A program made the position numbers and the translations under genes. The notes beneath the pieces are model-generated. The model was not told the origin of the DNA, ran no database searches, and saw nothing but the letters and a program-made list of their open reading frames with translations. Shown piece after piece: positions 55,801-64,000 of a stretch of 64,000 nt of DNA. The DNA is from Chondrosia reniformis (taxonomy: Eukaryota > Porifera > Demospongiae > Chondrillida > Chondrillidae), in assembly GCA_947172415.1 (NCBI GenBank), contig OX359193.1:1668501-1732500 (forward strand). The letters are read 5' to 3'. The stretch's first letter is position 1. Every line of letters begins with the position of its first letter.

Positions 55801-57708
55801 CCTAAGTATGTACTCGTAAAGGTGTTAATTACTAATTCAATTCAATGGAGGAACTCTTACACAAAGATGCAATTTAATTTTAACCATTCTAGGGACTAAG
55901 ACGTGTAGCATAACCAGAAAATAGCAGGTGAACCAGTTTAACAATTGTAGACTGATCGTTGCAGTCTTGAGAGATTTCATCGCTTGAATTAACTATCAAT
56001 AAATACGTATATAAGATGCCTATTGATGTGGCACATTGTGGTTGGTTTATTGTCAGTAAACACAGAGGAAACAGCTAAGCTATTCCGCAGGATAAACTGG
56101 ATTGCAGATCAAACTAAAATTATTAGTTTAATTTTCACACTTGCTAAAATAGAAATCCAAAAGTTCCACTTTGAGAAACTTACTTTCCTTTGTAACTCTT
56201 TCTCTGACCATCTCCACACCATTGCAAGTCATAGTGTCACAGAGATCAGCTTTAGATTGCTGTACAGAGGCAGTCTTGGGTGCCGTCTCCAAAGAATGCT
56301 CTTCCAAATCATAAAACTGAGCCATTTGACGTACATAATCTTTAAAGTTTGATTCCAATGTCTTTGATGCTGACTTTCCATAAATTTTTAAATCAGTCTT
56401 GTGATCCTTAACTGGTGTATTCAGTTCAGATCCCAAAGCAATTACATTATCTTCACTAAAACTACTAGTTAAACAGGAGAAGATGTGAGTGGAGGGAGAG
56501 ACGTGTGTGGAGGGGGAGATGTGAGTGGAGAGGGAGATGTGAGTGGAGGGGGAGATGTGAGTAGAGGGGGAGATGTGAGTGGAGAGGGGAGATTTGAGTA
56601 GAGGGGGAGATGTGTGTGGAGGGGGAGACGTGAGTGGAGGGAGAGACGTGAGTGGAGGGGGAGACGTGAGTGGAGGGAGAGATGTGAGTGGAGTGGGAGA
56701 TGTGAGTAGAGGAGATGTGAGTGGAGGGGAGAGGGGAGAGATGTGAGTGGAGGGGAGAGATGTGTGGAGGGGAGAGATGTGAGTGGAGGGGAGAGATGTG
56801 AGTAGAGGGGAGAGGGGAGATGTGAGTGGAGGGAAGAGATGTGAGTGTAGGGATGTCAACCTGTATATTCATTAGGATTAGCATCTCACTTTACATCTTT
56901 AATTCCTCTTTTCTTTGAAATCAATTGATACCTGTGTTGAGCAGATAATGCCTGTGGAAGGAGAGTGGGGGTTATTAAATGCCAATTTAACAGCCCAATG
57001 CAGCAGACCCTAAATCAATACCAGTAATGTAGACCGGGGTAATTCCGTTTACTCACATGAAAAGAGGTTTCTATAGCAAATACACTTTCAAGCAGAATTG
57101 CAGTGATATACGGGTAGTGGTACTACGTACTTAGCTACAACATACCCGACAGCCTAACACAGTGGACCCTAAATGGACCAGTATGTCAAAATGTTACATC
57201 TACTTTGGAATAAAAGGCATCTAATCAATCATACGTAGCACTGTAGTATATAGTTAAGTAGGATCCATTGGTTACATACGTACAAGTTACAACTAACCTG
57301 CGTTTCTCTCTTCATACTTGCTCTCTTTTCAGATATAGTAAGATTGGCAAACGGATTGTATTTCAGCTTTGATTTATGCTCTGTAATCTTGTCAGCAATT
57401 TTATCGAAAAGGACGACACTATCCTCGCCTTCTTGTTTCCCAAAAGTGCCAGCAAAACGAAAGACACTCTTATCGATAGTATCGCAATCTTCATCATCAT
57501 CATATTTAGCAACCTTTGCATGGGATATAACTAATTATAAGGATTAAAATACAGATGCTTAGGATGGCAGGGCAGTATGCTGTAGGGAGAGATTAAGCAC
57601 CTAATTACCTAAAGCATTGGCTGGGTCTTCATTCCTTCTCCTTTTAATCCTTAAGATGACAGGAACATTCTCTGCAGACGCTATTTCAGGGAGATCGGCC
57701 GTCGCCAT
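52842..57708 (-). CDS. SLC7A6OS: SLC7A6OS / IWR1 homologue (Pol II nuclear import factor)
   Basis: Yeast Iwr1 binds assembled RNA polymerase II and directs its nuclear import. Nine exons: 57609-57708, 57298-57530, 56932-56951, 56184-56464, 55657-55741, 54808-54905, 54166-54339, 53348-53381, 52842-52938. All phases agree; 373 residues (human 309). Matches: N-terminal VPVILRIKRRRNEDPANAL (human AVLRVKRKRSAEPAEAL, the basic import signal), NGVEMVRERVTKES (human NSVELIRERLTVSE), CMEDQFVYDVYY (human KHDDYVYDIYY), and the acidic tail FESDEECFDDEDD...NNWRNDYPDE (human [21 protein letters not shown]). Oddities: a 20-nt microexon (ALSAQH) and a 400-bp pyrimidine-rich minisatellite directly before the acceptor of exon 56184-56464. 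Converges with HAUS7, stop codons 146 bp apart. Confidence 0.92.
53100..53240. mobile_element. Diverged half copy of the foldback family
   Basis: GGCCCCGTGGAGTAAAAGAA, CCCCATCCAAAGCTCTCACC and TTAGTTCCCTAAAGGC parallel 25535-25660 and 8965-9110. Lies in an SLC7A6OS intron. Confidence 0.65.
53616..53768. mobile_element. Head-to-head pair of Penelope-type ends
   Basis: Outer inverted ends (TATGATAGATAAGTTTAT / ATAAGCTTATCTATCATG) enclose an inverted hairpin remnant (ACGTTTTGACCCGTAGATCT) and a direct intact hairpin (CTGATGAAGACCTACAGGTC-GAAACGTTC, 53676-53708). The direct half ends like the Penelope-like element at 33197 (GATAGCTCC...AATAAGCTTATCT). Confidence 0.65.
54955..55286. mobile_element. 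MITE with CCGTAGTTCGGG ends and TA target
   Basis: 332-bp element in an SLC7A6OS intron. The first 22 bases (CCGTAGTTCGGGAAATTTTC-GT) are repeated in inverse orientation at the right end, and TA flanks both sides. The interior repeats TTTTCGTG several times. Its termini and target are of the same style as those at 5793 and 9570. Confidence 0.88.
56475..56862. repeat. G/A-rich 19-21 bp minisatellite next to an SLC7A6OS acceptor
   Basis: Roughly 18 units of GGAGATGTGAGTGGAGGG with length changes. On the gene strand it is an almost pure pyrimidine run with CAC interruptions, ending about 15 bases before the acceptor at 56465-56466. Confidence 0.9.
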
Positions 57709-57757
57709 TTTTAAAATTGAACAGAGAAAGAAAATTCGATAATTTACGTTGATCAAG
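57709..57757. promoter_or_regulatory. 49-bp interval between two divergent start codons
   Basis: Lies between the SLC7A6OS ATG (-) and the unknown gene ATG (+). AT-rich (ATTCGATAATTTACG) without a recognisable core motif, so the transcription starts probably overlap or lie inside the opposite gene. Confidence 0.5.
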
Positions 57758-60502
57758 ATGGCCGACTCAAAGCCGCCAGAAAATGAATTCTGTGCATCCA
57801 CAAGCGAATCAGATAATGATTCTCCAGAAGATACCGTACTTGGGAGATCAATAAAGATCGAGCAAGCCATTTTACTCTTTGAAAAGCTGAAGCAACGAAA
57901 GACTATAAAAATTCATGCTTGTAAACATAGGAGACGGCAAAAGCGCAAAAAGGCGCCTTCTGAAGGTAAACCAATATTAGAAGGAATCACAAACTTTAAC
58001 CGAGGACGATTCGAAGAAGAATTTGAAGCAAGCGATACGTTTTCAGAAATCAAGAGCACCTCTTCCATGGGAACAAGTACAATTTTTGGTCAACAAAAGT
58101 GAGCTGAGACAGTGTTTCTAGTTCGTAATTGTCTTTTGTATTTTTACATTATTCTTGGGAATTTCAAGACAACTTAAACAGATTTGGGAATCTTTGAAAA
58201 TGTACCATTTTTAATATTTGTAACAAGTATTTATAACTGAAAGATTAAGAGTAAGTTATTATTTATTTCATGTACACTTTAGCGATTTAGAAAATCTTGA
58301 TTCCCAGCTTTTTAATACTAACTGGTTAAAATTTTTGAGTGTTAAGCCTTTTTTATTTCACAAGTTAATGGTAATCCTTATCTTCCATCACATGCTCACA
58401 GCAAGCAGGAGTTGTCAAGGTTTGATTTTCCAGATGACAACCCTCAGACACAGCTCTCTGTTGCTGGTAGTAACCATTTCAAGGTAGCAAAAGTTTCCAG
58501 TAAGTTATAACATTTAACCAGATGGGGAAAATAGGGGACTTTAAGTACTGAGGCTGATCTTAAAGCTCTGTATTTTAGACATGTAGTTTGACAGATTACA
58601 ACACACTTGAATAATAAAAGGTTTTCCTATGCCTGACTAGATTCACAAATTATTGGACAACATCATTATTCTCTTGCCCCATCGGATCGTTTGTTAACTG
58701 AGACACACTCTTTTGTTACTTTATTAATGTGAGGTGTAGGACCAATTAAGTGCACACTTCACCAACTATAGAGCTTTCAAAAACCAGTACGTAGTTGTCA
58801 TGCTTTCATACCAATCCTGTAAGAGAATGTCTAGGGCATATATCCTACAATGAATAGTATACTGGACTACATTGGTTGGTTTATAGAGTAACCACTGAAT
58901 TCTCTAAGTGTTTTCATTTTTAGTTTAAAATTTCATTACTCAGCCCAGATGTTAAATATTACTAATTAGTGACTGCATTGTAAAGTTTATTTAGGGGGGA
59001 GGGGAGGTAGTGGAGGGAATTTGTCCTCTCCTAAAGGTATTCCTCCTTGAAGAAAGTCTAATTTCCATTTTTAATAACAACAAACACATTGAACTACATA
59101 GTTTCTCCCCTAAAATTACTATGTTGTATTTTGTTCCCCCTTGTGGTATTTTCTAAGAGAAAACTATATTGTGTGACTACATAAGTGATCCATTTGTAGA
59201 GCTGTATACATATGGTTGCAATGTATCCTGTTAATTTAGGACCTCCATCAGGAAAGCATCGAACTACTGCATCTTCCACTGAAGGTGATAGAATGACCAG
59301 TCTTCTCACAAACATTATTAGACAGGATAAGTTGGATCGAGAACATAAAGATGGCTCACACATAGAGTTAGATCGAGAACATAAAGATGGCTCACACTTA
59401 GAAGCAAGTGACTGTTCTAATGACAAAGACGGAGAATTAAATGGAGTCACTGAACTAAGCACTTTTGAGGATCCATTTGAAATTGGCTTAGATAGTGAAT
59501 TAAATTCTCAAAATGAGTAAGTTAAATCATTTTGTACACACTCAGTGTAGTCTGCATGGAGATACTGTAGGCTAGCTTTGAATGCCCACAATCACAGACA
59601 TTTGTAGCTAAAAGATTGTCATATATTTCTATAGCTTTATAATCAGGAAACTGGTGACTTAGATTATTCCTGTGTATCCTGGGTACTTGTATGTATATGT
59701 AGCTACTAACTCCTTACGTATGTACTGTCTCTATTATTATGAAATGTATCAATGAATTTACATTTACTATTTGACTATAATTAATAGAGCAGTAAAGTTG
59801 TTGAAGTATAGATGTCTCATTCTTTTGGGTTCATTACAAATTAGTGGTTAACTACGTACATCCCTATGTATGTACGTATAATGCATATCACTCTTAATTT
59901 TAATTTGATTTTTGTATATTATGTATATATCTCCTCACATATATACTTTTCACATTCACATACCATGTACTCACCTCAGCACACCAATTGAACACACATA
60001 CAGTCATTTGAACTGATGCACCACCTCCAAACTCGGTGCTTGTACGTACATATGTGGCTGTCTGGGAAGTACGGCCTGGTAGCCTTAAGTGGCAATGGCT
60101 TAATGCGCCCGCCCAGGCAGTTGGGCTATGTACCTGGGCGGACAGCCTGCATAAAAGCAAACCAAAAGTGGTTAAGGGGCACAGGGCTATACCTGGACAC
60201 ATATAAACCATCGCGACTTAAGGCTACCAGGCATTCATTGTCTGCATGGCACTCTAATAATAATAATAATATAATATATAGTCAGAAATATTGGTAAGAC
60301 GAATATTTGGTGGTAGAATAAGACTTTTCACCCAATGAAAGAGATTATAGTTGTCTATTTTCTTACACTAACTACATAACTATACTCTGTTTACCTGATT
60401 GTGGATTTTCCTTATTTTTCCAGCTCCATGGACTTCAAGGCATCACTGTTGTCACAAATAAATCACGTAGAAAAATTCCTTGCAGATGATGGAGTTGTCT
60501 GA
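57758..60502 (+). CDS. Unrecognised nuclear-looking protein
   Basis: Four exons in matching phase: 57758-58098, 58402-58499, 59240-59516, 60424-60502; 264 residues. I do not recognise the family. The N-terminus is acidic/Ser-rich (CASTSESDNDSPEDTVLG). IKIEQAILLFEKLKQRKTIK looks helical. CKHRRRQKRKK is a strong bipartite-type nuclear signal. A 33-bp in-frame duplication gives LDREHKDGSHIE twice (about 59330-59400). The C-terminal exon encodes a short helix (FKASLLSQINHVEKFLADDG). Exon-frame conservation, the shared promoter with SLC7A6OS and good splice signals support a real gene. Confidence 0.75.
60065..60275. mobile_element. Nested-palindrome element with (TAA)n tail
   Basis: Outer arms GCCTGGTAGCCTTAAGT (60072-60088) and its reverse complement (60216-60232). 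Inner arms CCGCCCAGG and CCTGGGCGG lie around 60110-60140. A (TAA)n run follows at 60257-60275. Probably a structured SINE or MITE, in the last intron of the unknown gene. Confidence 0.65.
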
Positions 60503-60877
60503 TTCATTTTTAACAATTTATTTTTGCTACAAAAGTTGTTTATTTTCATCCCCCAAAATCATGTATGCTCAAACCTGAGTGATTTGTTTTATTTAATTTC
60601 TCGCCATGCACTGGTTATTTTTATTTTAACGTTAACGACTTTGTGTTAGTGTAATTGTAATAACTACTGAACAAATTGAATATACACGTGTGAATGGTTA
60701 TAGGCCTTCAGAGTAATTTTGTATATAAATTGTAGCCTGTTGACAGCTTAAAATCTACTTCATTCGTAACAATGGATAAAAATAGACCCAGTTATTATCC
60801 GAGCTATCATGCCTGTATTGCATTGAAAATCACAATTTAGTGAAAACACAAATATACAAGACCTGGTCTATATATGC
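60503..60877. other. Convergent 3' UTR region
   Basis: Lies between the stop codons of the unknown gene (+) and MRPL43 (-). AT-rich and non-coding. Confidence 0.5.
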
Positions 60878-61810
60878 TCAGTTGTTTAAAAATGGATTCC
60901 AGTTGCCTTGGATACTGGGCCTGTCTGTGTGCCACCATTTTCTCAATTTTTCTGGCTTGGCTCCTGATGACATTAACAACCGTTGAACATGCTCTGATAT
61001 TTCCTTTGGCTCTAAATTCTTTACACTGACTATTCTGCTATTACCATTCACTGAAAAATACAAGTATATATAAACAATGATAATTAAACCACAACTATTA
61101 CATTATCTATATGAACACATGTAAGAAATGATAATTAAACCACAACTATTACATAATATAAATGAACACATGTAATAAAACCTTATAGATATTGTCAAAA
61201 CTTCATTCACTCAAACAAAGAAATTATTGTACAGTTGGTCGTTAATGTTTTTCAGATTTATGGTGGTAAAATGATTACATGAAACTTACAAAATACACCA
61301 ATAATTCTTGGATGCCTGCCACGTATATGTCTAACATACACTGCCACTGATGTATTCTTCTTACAAACATCCACAAGACTGCTATCAATGTACTTTCTAA
61401 AAGGAATCAAATACATGCACAATAACTTTGGCACACAGAAGTGACTCCCAGATCACCTCGTGAGATCCAATAAACAACGGAATATTAGCAGTTTAATTAA
61501 AACAATTATCATGAGATTATCTTTTGAAAGGATCATCTTTCGACTTTTAGAGTGTATAAAGACGCAGTTTTGTTGTCTCTTCTTGGTTGTCAGATGTTCG
61601 ACCCCAAGGGTCTTCTACAGTCATGATCCTTTCAAAAGATAAGGGATAAGTTCGAAGAAATCCTTGTTCCATTATCATGAGATTTCTTTTACAAATGATG
61701 TACCTTAATCCCTTACTGCTGCCTCCATTTCGGCAGAAATCAAATGTTAATCGCTTCAGCTGGCAGGTGTACCTTCCTATTCCGTTATTTAGTGGACCAA
61801 GATGCGCCAT
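60878..61810 (-). CDS. MRPL43: Mitochondrial ribosomal protein mL43
   Basis: Three exons (61704-61810, 61290-61396, 60878-61050), 128 residues. Begins [20 protein letters not shown], then [19 protein letters not shown] (human LSFSVSRDGASSRGAREFV). The middle is [20 protein letters not shown], and the end is [20 protein letters not shown] (human [20 protein letters not shown]). A thioredoxin-like-fold large-subunit protein of the mitoribosome; the N-terminus is compatible with mitochondrial import. Slightly shorter than human because the tail after NPF is lost, as in many invertebrates. Intron 1 contains a Penelope-type terminal repeat (61500-61690). Confidence 0.95.
61500..61690 (-). mobile_element. 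Penelope-type terminal repeat with hairpin, reverse strand
   Basis: On the reverse strand: GAAAGGATCATGACTGTAGA-AGACCCTTGGGGTCGAACATCTGACA, preceded by TTTTGAAAGG arms. Outer inverted arms (TATCTTTTGAAAGGATCAT / ATGATCCTTTCAAAAGATA) bracket it. Parallels 23085-23200. In MRPL43 intron 1. Confidence 0.6.
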
Positions 61811-61879
61811 TTTATTTTGGCCCGAGACTATTTCTGATTCCCATTTTTGAAATTCAGAGTTAAAACCTATACCTGAAAG
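61811..61879. promoter_or_regulatory. 69-bp bidirectional promoter MRPL43 / MAPK7
   Basis: Entire space between divergent start codons. TTGGCCCGAGACTATTTC and GATTCCCATTTTTG are present; no clear TATA or NRF-1 element was seen. Confidence 0.5.
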
Positions 61880-64000
61880 ATGACGGATGTGAAAAGAACG
61901 TACACTTTCAAACACAAGAATCTGACGATCAACTTTGAGGTAGACTCCCGATACAAGCCGCTTGGATGTCTCGGAGTGGGAGCGTACGGTATAGTGTGTG
62001 CCGCCAAGGATATCAAAAACGGACACAAAGTCGCCATCAAGAAGATTCCTCGCGCTTTCGAGGTTGTAACGATTGCAAAGAGAACGCTGAGGGAGTTGAG
62101 AATACTTCGGCACTTCAAGCACGATAACATTATCTGTGTTCGTGAGATTATGCAACCTCCTAGCGATCTATCCTCCTTCAGTGACGTATACGTAGTTCTC
62201 GATCTCATGGAGACGGATCTGCACCACATAATCCATTCGAACCAGCCTCTGAGCGACGAGCACACGCGATACTTCCTGTACCAGATACTGAGGGGCCTCA
62301 AGTACATTCATTCGGCAAATGTGCTGCATCGCGACCTTAAGCCGAGTAACTTGTTGGTAAAGGCCAACTGTGAACTGAAGATCGGAGACTTTGGGATGGC
62401 GCGAGGGCTCAGCTCCTCTACCGAAGAACATTCGATGTTTATGACGGAATATGTGGCGACGCGCTGGTACAGGGCGCCCGAGCTGATGCTATCCCTCAGC
62501 GAATACACCTATTCCCTGGACATGTGGTCTGTGGGCTGCATCTGCGCGGAGTTGCTGGGTCGTCGTCAGCTATTCCCCGGGAAGGACTACCTGGAACAGC
62601 TCAACCTGATTTTGTCGGTGGTGGGCACTCCGACAGAGGAGGTATTGAGCAACATTGGGTCGGTGAGGGTGAAGTCTTACTTGGCTCAGCTTCCCAGGAG
62701 GGAGAAGGTGAAGATGGATGTGCTCTACCCTGGTGCCCATTCAGATGCACTCAATTTGCTTGACCGAATGTTGCAACTGAAGCCATCGGATCGTATTGAA
62801 GTAGAAGATGCATTGGCACATCCCTACCTTGTCAACTATCATGACACTGAAGATGAGCCTTCTTGTCCATCAAAGTTTGACTTTGATTTTGAGAAGGAGC
62901 TCTCGACTAAGGATGCTCTGAAAGATGCAATTATTGAAGAGATTATGAGTTACCATAACAACAAGCGTCCCATCCCAACCAGTCAGAGTACCAAGGAGAC
63001 GCTGGTGAAGATGTTAAAGAAAAGGGGAGAGGACAAGGAGAAGGGAGACAAAGATGAGAAAGTTGAAGTAAAGAAAGCTACTGAAGGTATGCATGAACAT
63101 ATACATACTTACATGTGTTTTTGAATGAGTAACATTTGTGAATGCCTGACATTTGAGATTTTAAATTTACATAATTACATAGGCATGTATAATAAAATAA
63201 GGATTCCTTCTGACTGCGTCAAACTTATCTTTTGAATGGTTCATCCTTTGACTTTTTGAAGTCTAGAGACACAGCTTTGTTGTTAAACTTGTTAGATGCT
63301 CAAAAAATCAAAGGATGAACCATCCAAGAGATAGGCTTGTACTGTATCTTTATAGTTTTCAATGATCTAATACGTATAATAACAATAATTACAAATAATA
63401 ACATGGCTTCTGATTGCAATTATTAATATATATTTTAATGTTTGAAAAAGGAAAATGTAATGCAGTGTCTTTTAATGACTTATGCTTTACTCAAACTGTT
63501 TCATTTGAAGTAAAAAAATATTTTTGCCTCAGGCATTGTCTGACTTGTCTCTCTGTGTGTCTCTGGTCCTTCTGTAGTTGCCAGTACATCAAACAGGAAG
63601 AAGGAGGAGGAGTCCACAGGGACAGCCCAAACCAGCTCAATTGACAGGAAAAGGAAGACAGTGCAGTCATCGATCAAGGATGAACCTTTACCTGAAGCTA
63701 AAAAGGGCTCGTTGCAGCCAAAGAAAGTGGACCCCTCTCCTCAAAGGGTTCAAATTAAAACAGAAAAAAATGTTCCTCCGATGAAGATGATGGATGGCAA
63801 ACAAATGAAGATTATTGAGCAACAGCAGGTGATCAATAACTTGAGGACACAGCTTATGTACCAGCAGGAACAGATGAAACAGATGCAACAGATACACGAG
63901 ATGGAAATGTTATCTCTGAAGAGGAGCCTAGGTATATACGACACTCCTTCTCCCTATCAACACATTAGACATCCCAGCATCACCGGGAGCCCCGGGATCA
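61880..64000 (+). CDS. MAPK7: ERK5/MAPK7-type MAP kinase (3' end outside window)
   Basis: Exon 1 61880-63086, exon 2 from 63578 and open to the window edge. Kinase features: glycine loop GVGAYGIV (about residue 32), VAIKK lysine, catalytic HRDLKPSN near 150, DFG near 168, and activation loop [15 protein letters not shown] with TEY at about 189-191. [32 protein letters not shown] and [14 protein letters not shown] match ERK5 more closely than ERK1/2. The C-terminal extension has basic NLS-like RKRK, two SUMO-consensus sites (IKDE, IKTE) and a Gln/Met-rich coiled coil ([18 protein letters not shown]). ERK5 kinases are known for such long C-terminal regulatory tails. The open frame continues past AGCCTAGGTATA (a possible donor) to the end, so I treat it as coding. 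Confidence 0.93.
63225..63338. repeat. Inverted repeat in the MAPK7 intron
   Basis: ATGGTTCATCCTTTGACTTT and AAATCAAAGGATGAACCAT are near-perfect inverse copies about 60 bp apart, flanked by TTATCTTTTGA / AGAGATAGG. The arms resemble the ends of the elements at 61500 and 26262. Confidence 0.75.

Noticed and set aside
56128-56884. Pro/Ser/His repeat ORFs (THISPSTHISP type)
   Set aside because: The part above 56464 is the intronic array before an SLC7A6OS acceptor; only 56184-56464 is coding.

Overview
The window looks like nuclear DNA of an early-branching animal, most likely a demosponge (inference). It is AT-rich, with many short GT-AG introns, dense TACGTA-type motifs and many MITEs and minisatellites. 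Its genes are animal families: PITPNM/RdgB, MTBP, RILP-like, LHFPL, HAUS7, SLC7A6OS/IWR1, MRPL43 and an ERK5-type MAPK. Gene models were assembled by hand from exon phases, splice sites and remembered family sequences. Exon ends may be off by one base.

Layout: 1-14883 (-) PITPNM, running off the left edge and missing its C-terminal end. 14884-18700: ORF, LINE 3' end, hairpin and one small secreted cysteine peptide gene (+). 18702-26904 (-) MTBP, sharing a tiny promoter with a TMEM272-like four-helix membrane gene (26957-31527, +). 31838-33197: 5'-truncated Penelope-like element. 33.5-37.7 kb: a kinase-like gene between 200-bp direct repeats. 37.8-38.6 kb (-): decayed Roc-type GTPase gene. 39.65-40.04 kb: internally deleted LINE. 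40.7-42.5 kb: a chimeric duplicate made of RILP-like and TMEM272-like 3' ends. 42844-45345 (-) RILP-like gene, divergent from an LHFPL gene (45433-46508, +). 46613-52695 (+) HAUS7, hosting a DNA transposon and a tRNA-Phe gene in one intron. 52842-57708 (-) SLC7A6OS/IWR1, divergent from an unrecognised nuclear-looking gene (57758-60502, +). 60878-61810 (-) MRPL43, divergent from MAPK7/ERK5 (61880 to beyond 64000, +).

Four divergent pairs have start codons only about 50-90 bp apart. The genes otherwise have unrelated housekeeping or signalling roles: lipid transfer, replication licensing, Rab effectors, spindle augmin, Pol II import, mitoribosome, MAPK. They are not an operon or pathway cluster.

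The most unusual features are: minisatellites abutting splice sites, including copies of a 5' splice donor; a 25-bp minisatellite inside MTBP coding sequence that cycles all three frames; a transposon flanked by 240-300 bp duplications carrying the end of a HAUS7 exon; recurrent hammerhead-like hairpins at Penelope-type ends; and a secreted peptide with four cysteines at exact 7-residue spacing.
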